Assembly (NCBI GenBank): GCA_937967535.1
Contig: CALCMV010000130.1
Location: 1-9,050 of the forward strand
Origin: an uncultured Saprospiraceae bacterium
Lineage (GTDB): Bacteria > Bacteroidota > Bacteroidia > Chitinophagales > Saprospiraceae
Direction: 5' to 3'
DNA: 9,050 nucleotides
Positions 6,077 to 9,050 of this stretch are shown in pieces (the stretch's first letter is position 1; each line of letters starts with the position of its first letter). Under the pieces are notes generated by a model. It was not told the origin of the DNA, ran no database searches, and worked only from the letters and a program-made list of their open reading frames with translations. The position numbers and the translations under genes were made by a program.

Positions 6077-6172
6077 AAGGCTTGTGACATGCAAAAAAAT
6101 GTGTAATTTTATCTAAAAGTTATTTTTTTATCATTCTTATTAAAATAAATAAAAAAATTTATACCTTATAAA

Positions 6173-6180
6173 TATCTTTA
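6173..6180 (+). promoter_or_regulatory. Possible -7 element (TATCTTTA) of the 506-residue protein gene
   Basis: TATCTTTA differs by one base from TAnnTTTG and lies 52 bp before the ATG at 6233, within a very AT-rich stretch (about 6100-6232) that suits a promoter. No convincing TTG -33 element precedes it, so the call is weak. Confidence 0.25.
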
Positions 6181-6232
6181 TTTCAATATTATGATTAATT
6201 TTTAAATTAATATATGTTAATATTTAATTAAA

Positions 6233-7753
6233 ATGCTAAATAATTCATACGTTCACGAATCAAAATTATTTACCCTACTTCGTGCATTAAATACACAAGA
6301 AATTGATGAATTTTCACTTTGGTTGGCTTCTCCTATCCATAATACATCAGGCAGAATCCGACAATTATATGAAGTATTGAAAAAAAGCGAAAAAGGACTC
6401 GATACCCCTTGTACCAAGTTTGATATTTTACAATACAGTGGTGCGGCTCCCATAGTTGCAAAGCATAGAGACCTTTCCCCAAAAGAAGAAATCACTGTGC
6501 GCCAATTGATGCACAAACTCAACACACAAGTACAGAAATATATGGCGTGGAAGAAATCGGAAGAAGATGAATTTGAAAGTAAACGCCTTTTCATACAAAC
6601 ACTATTTGACAAGAAACTTTACAAACTTATTCCCAACGAGCTTCGGAAAATAGAAAAAAAGGTCATGTCTTCACCAATTCGGGATGTACCTTATCATGAA
6701 GTTGCTTTTGACCTTGCAGAATTGAAATTCGGTTTTGGAATCGTAACAGGCAATCGAAAAAATAATATTGAAGCACAAGCAGTCATTGATACGCTGCGCC
6801 AATCATCATTGAGCAAAATTCTGAAATACTACTGCTCAATGATTAATTTGGAAAATCTTAGAAAAGTTGAATACCATTATCCATTTATTGGTTTTGTGGG
6901 CGAATACATGGAAAAAAACGAGGATAAAAACATCCCGTGTATTCGCGTTTATTATAGTTTACTTAAATTATTACGGGAAGATAATCCGCAATATTATTAT
7001 GATTTGAAAGATTATTTGTTTAACAACTTGGAAATGTTTAGCATACAAGAAACACGTCAATTTTTGAATCATATGACCAATTACTGTACGCGGTCTATAC
7101 AAAAGGGGTCGCGCAATTTTATTGAGGAAAAACAAGAGGTCTATAGCATAGGTTTGGAGACAAAGTGTTGGTCAACAGGCGTTTATTTTTCTACGCCTCA
7201 ATTTTTAAGTATTATCATCAATGCCCTGTTATTGGATAAAACAGCATGGGCTGAACAATTTGTAGAGGAATACCAAAATACACTCAATCCTTCCACAAAA
7301 AAAGATATTATCAATTACGGCAATACGCTTATTGCTTTTCACAAAAAAGAATTTGAACGAGCGCATGACTTCCTTACCAAAATTTATGCCTCAGGCGATT
7401 TTGCCTACCATATGCAATATCGTATCCTACTCATCAAAATTCACTATGAACTTAAAGGCTTAAATATTGGCAATACGGATAGCCACTCCATCAATTATGA
7501 ATTGGAAGCTATGCGGCAGTATGTTATCCCTACACGCAACAAGAAAATGTCAGAAGCACGCCGTAAATCTTACAACAACTTCGTGAAGATATTCAAAAGC
7601 ATCCTCGAAAGACACAAAAAACTTATCTACAAAGAAAAAGTCAGCCCAAAAAGTATTGAAAAACTCAAAGAAAAACTCCAAAATATTTCTCCGATAGTAG
7701 AACGCGCTTGGCTCCAAGAAAAAATCGAAGAATTAATGGAGCAAATCTCATGA
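6233..7753 (+). CDS. Uncharacterised cytoplasmic protein, probably all-alpha
   Basis: A 506-residue protein with no signal peptide and no membrane segment, rich in Lys, Glu, Leu and Tyr, and predicted to be almost wholly helical. The N-terminus (residues about 9-50) has the pattern L-x2-L-x7-EF-x2-WL-x-SP-x2-N, followed by a helix ending LKKSEKG. The middle (about 110-400) reads like repeated antiparallel helix pairs, similar in feel to TPR-like scaffolds, but no repeat is clear enough to name. The C-terminal 80 residues are a strongly charged helical stretch ending WLQEKIEELMEQIS. I have a faint memory of similar proteins beginning with an EF..WL.SP motif in Saprospiria genomes, which I cannot confirm. 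It lies alone between divergent and convergent neighbours, so context gives no function. The start is the first ATG in the frame, after an AT-rich leader. Confidence 0.85.
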   Translation: MLNNSYVHESKLFTLLRALNTQEIDEFSLWLASPIHNTSGRIRQLYEVLKKSEKGLDTPCTKFDILQYSGAAPIVAKHRDLSPKEEITVRQLMHKLNTQVQKYMAWKKSEEDEFESKRLFIQTLFDKKLYKLIPNELRKIEKKVMSSPIRDVPYHEVAFDLAELKFGFGIVTGNRKNNIEAQAVIDTLRQSSLSKILKYYCSMINLENLRKVEYHYPFIGFVGEYMEKNEDKNIPCIRVYYSLLKLLREDNPQYYYDLKDYLFNNLEMFSIQETRQFLNHMTNYCTRSIQKGSRNFIEEKQEVYSIGLETKCWSTGVYFSTPQFLSIIINALLLDKTAWAEQFVEEYQNTLNPSTKKDIINYGNTLIAFHKKEFERAHDFLTKIYASGDFAYHMQYRILLIKIHYELKGLNIGNTDSHSINYELEAMRQYVIPTRNKKMSEARRKSYNNFVKIFKSILERHKKLIYKEKVSPKSIEKLKEKLQNISPIVERAWLQEKIEELMEQIS

Positions 7754-7765
7754 TAAGACAAGCAA

Positions 7766-8956
7766 CTAATCAAGCATTATTTCAAGATATTTCTCGTAAA
7801 TTTCCTGATAAATAATCTGACTCTGAAAACGCTCCTCTGCCAATTTTCTACTATACATACCCATCTCCTTCAAATCTTTTCTGTCTAATATTTTTCGGAG
7901 GGCATTTTCTGTCTCATCCACTGATTTTGGAGCAATGAGATAACCGTTTTTTCCGTCTTCCACAGTGAGTCGGCAGCCGGGCATATCCGTTGTAATGACG
8001 GGTATGCCTGTCGCGAGCGTTTCGAGTACAGTACGTGGCACACCCTCACGGTAATAACTCGGATAAACATACACATCCGTAGCCGCCAAAATTTCCGGTA
8101 TATCGCTACGCAATCCCAAGAAACTGATTTGCGGATGCGGTCCGTATTTTTGAATAAATTCTTCTGACACAGATTCGGGATTACTGTAATCTATTTTCCC
8201 AACAATTAGAAGGTGAAGGGAAGGGAAATTCCTAAAAATCCGCTCGCTTGCTTCGATGGCTTCGCGTATCCCTTTTTGCCATACCAAACGACTGATAAAT
8301 GTCAATACAATTTTATCCTCTACACCTAATTCACGCTTAATTTTTTCAATATCAAAATTGCGTTTATCAAAGCGTTGAATATCCACTCCGCTACCTTCAA
8401 TTACGCTATGTTTTTTACGAAAAAAACGAGTCAACCACAGGTCGTTTTCATCGTCAGGATTTTGGAAAATGATACGGTCGGCAATTACAAAATTCAACAG
8501 AAAAAAACAGCGGCTAACGAATCGAAAAAAACGCATTTTTAGCGTATTTTTATCAGTAAATGCTACGCCAAGCCCTGTGATATGGAGGACTAATTTTGTT
8601 TTTCTTAAAAATAATTTACCAAGTGTCGCGTAGAAATTGGGCTGAAATTTAAAGGAATGAACAAGGTCAAATTTGTGGGTCTTAAACAGGCGACGAAATA
8701 GCAAAATACTATTTAAATTGGAGAGCGGATTTCCTGTATTCCTATCATAAGGGTAAGTCAAAACATGGATGCCTTTTTCTGTAATTTCATTATAATAGTT
8801 TGTGACATCATTTTCCGGTAAAAGCGCATACACCTCATATCCCTTTTCCATCAAAAAAAGCCCCAATTGCAAACGCGAAATAACAAACTCGGCTGCAGTG
8901 TGTTCTATGAGTAAAATTTTTTTGCTCATTGCTTGGGCGAAGTTATGAATAAGCAT
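7766..8956 (-). CDS. GT4-family glycosyltransferase (GT-B fold)
   Basis: Up to 396 residues; transfers a sugar from an activated (probably nucleotide) donor to a glycan or lipid-linked acceptor, likely at the inner face of the cytoplasmic membrane. The N-terminal half (about 12-185) is the acceptor-side Rossmann domain (KILLIEHT, then FDLVHSFKFQPNFYA and ITGLGVAF). The C-terminal half holds the donor site: GSGVD (188-192), FISRLVWQKGI with R223 and K228, and the E-x7-E motif in EGVPRTVLE (E304, E312), then GIPVITTDMPGCRLTVEDG. The YREGVPR and PGCR..VEDG pattern is typical of the CapM/PglA-like branch, which acts in capsule, O-antigen or glycan-chain assembly. The precise sugar is not predictable. 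The upstream ATG at 8956 adds MLIHNFAQA; the internal ATG at 8929 (MSKKILLIEH) fits the family start better. No polysaccharide neighbours are visible. The gene converges with the plus-strand gene 12 bp away. Confidence 0.93.
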   Translation of the reverse strand: MLIHNFAQAMSKKILLIEHTAAEFVISRLQLGLFLMEKGYEVYALLPENDVTNYYNEITEKGIHVLTYPYDRNTGNPLSNLNSILLFRRLFKTHKFDLVHSFKFQPNFYATLGKLFLRKTKLVLHITGLGVAFTDKNTLKMRFFRFVSRCFFLLNFVIADRIIFQNPDDENDLWLTRFFRKKHSVIEGSGVDIQRFDKRNFDIEKIKRELGVEDKIVLTFISRLVWQKGIREAIEASERIFRNFPSLHLLIVGKIDYSNPESVSEEFIQKYGPHPQISFLGLRSDIPEILAATDVYVYPSYYREGVPRTVLETLATGIPVITTDMPGCRLTVEDGKNGYLIAPKSVDETENALRKILDRKDLKEMGMYSRKLAEERFQSQIIYQEIYEKYLEIMLD

Positions 8957-8977
8957 GTTTTTAGGCGAATAATTAGG

Positions 8978-8985
8978 TATCTTTG
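8978..8985 (+). promoter_or_regulatory. Outward-facing -7 element (TATCTTTG)
   Basis: An exact TAnnTTTG match on the plus strand lies in the gap upstream of the glycosyltransferase gene. It would drive a divergent gene beyond the right edge of the window. No TTG is found at the usual distance upstream, so only the -7 box supports it. Confidence 0.35.
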
Positions 8986-8991
8986 ATAAAT

Positions 8992-9050
8992 TTTAAGAGG
9001 TCAGAAGTCAGACCATTTCGTTGTTAGATGTTGGATGATGTAGAGAAAAT
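8992..9050. repeat. Short degenerate intergenic repeat words at the right edge
   Basis: The words GGTCAGAAGTCAGACC and TTAGATGTTGGATGATG are built from repeating units of about seven bases (GTCAGAA/GTCAGAC; TAGATGT/TGGATGA). Dispersed intergenic repeats of this style are known in Bacteroidota and cyanobacteria. The stretch is cut off by the window end, so its full extent is unknown. Confidence 0.3.

Noticed and set aside
6253..6612. Minus-strand frame of 119 codons opposite the 506-residue protein gene
   Set aside because: It is a shadow of the longer plus-strand gene; its product is rich in Cys and Ser with no domain.
7885..8076. Minus-strand frame of 63 codons within the glycosyltransferase gene
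   Set aside because: It overlaps the donor-binding region of the glycosyltransferase gene in another frame of the same strand.

Overview
The window looks like a chromosomal piece of a Bacteroidota bacterium, possibly from the Saprospiria/Chitinophagia side. The evidence is a C-terminal type IX secretion (T9SS) sorting domain of the FPNP...G-Y type, AT-rich intergenic DNA, start codons without clear Shine-Dalgarno sequences, and two matches to the Bacteroidota -7 promoter consensus TAnnTTTG. The genus cannot be fixed from the sequence alone.

Layout. The left two thirds (154-5987) holds three minus-strand genes for exported proteins. In transcription order they are a small secreted protein of unknown function (5987-5589), a subtilisin-family (S8) lipoprotein protease (4832-2943) and a metzincin (M12-like) zinc protease with a T9SS sorting domain (2721-154). 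The gaps of 756 and 221 bp make one tight operon unlikely. The right third holds a plus-strand gene for an unrecognised 506-residue cytoplasmic protein (6233-7753). It converges, 12 bp apart, with a minus-strand GT4-type glycosyltransferase gene (8956-7766, real start probably 8929).

Main observation. Two proteases of unrelated catalytic type carry the same C-terminal module of about 79 residues, rich in Cys and Trp. There are three copies in the metalloprotease and two in the subtilase. Each copy has six cysteines and several conserved aromatic residues. The copies are so alike (73/79 between the two subtilase copies; 66/79 between a metalloprotease copy and a subtilase copy) that recent duplication or exchange between the genes is likely. 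The proteases appear to use different export routes: T9SS after a type I signal peptide, and a lipobox. The module may be a substrate-binding or surface-binding domain shared by a secreted proteolytic set, but its function is inferred only.

Non-coding DNA. A 143-bp element with 39-bp imperfect terminal inverted repeats lies between the two protease genes and resembles a MITE or fold-back repeat. The 756-bp gap upstream of the subtilase has no convincing gene but holds a dense run of hairpins (especially 5376-5567), which could be a structured RNA, a 3' processing region or mobile-element debris. A consensus -7 element lies upstream of the small secreted protein gene, and another at the right end faces out of the window. 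No tRNA, rRNA, CRISPR array or transposase gene was seen.
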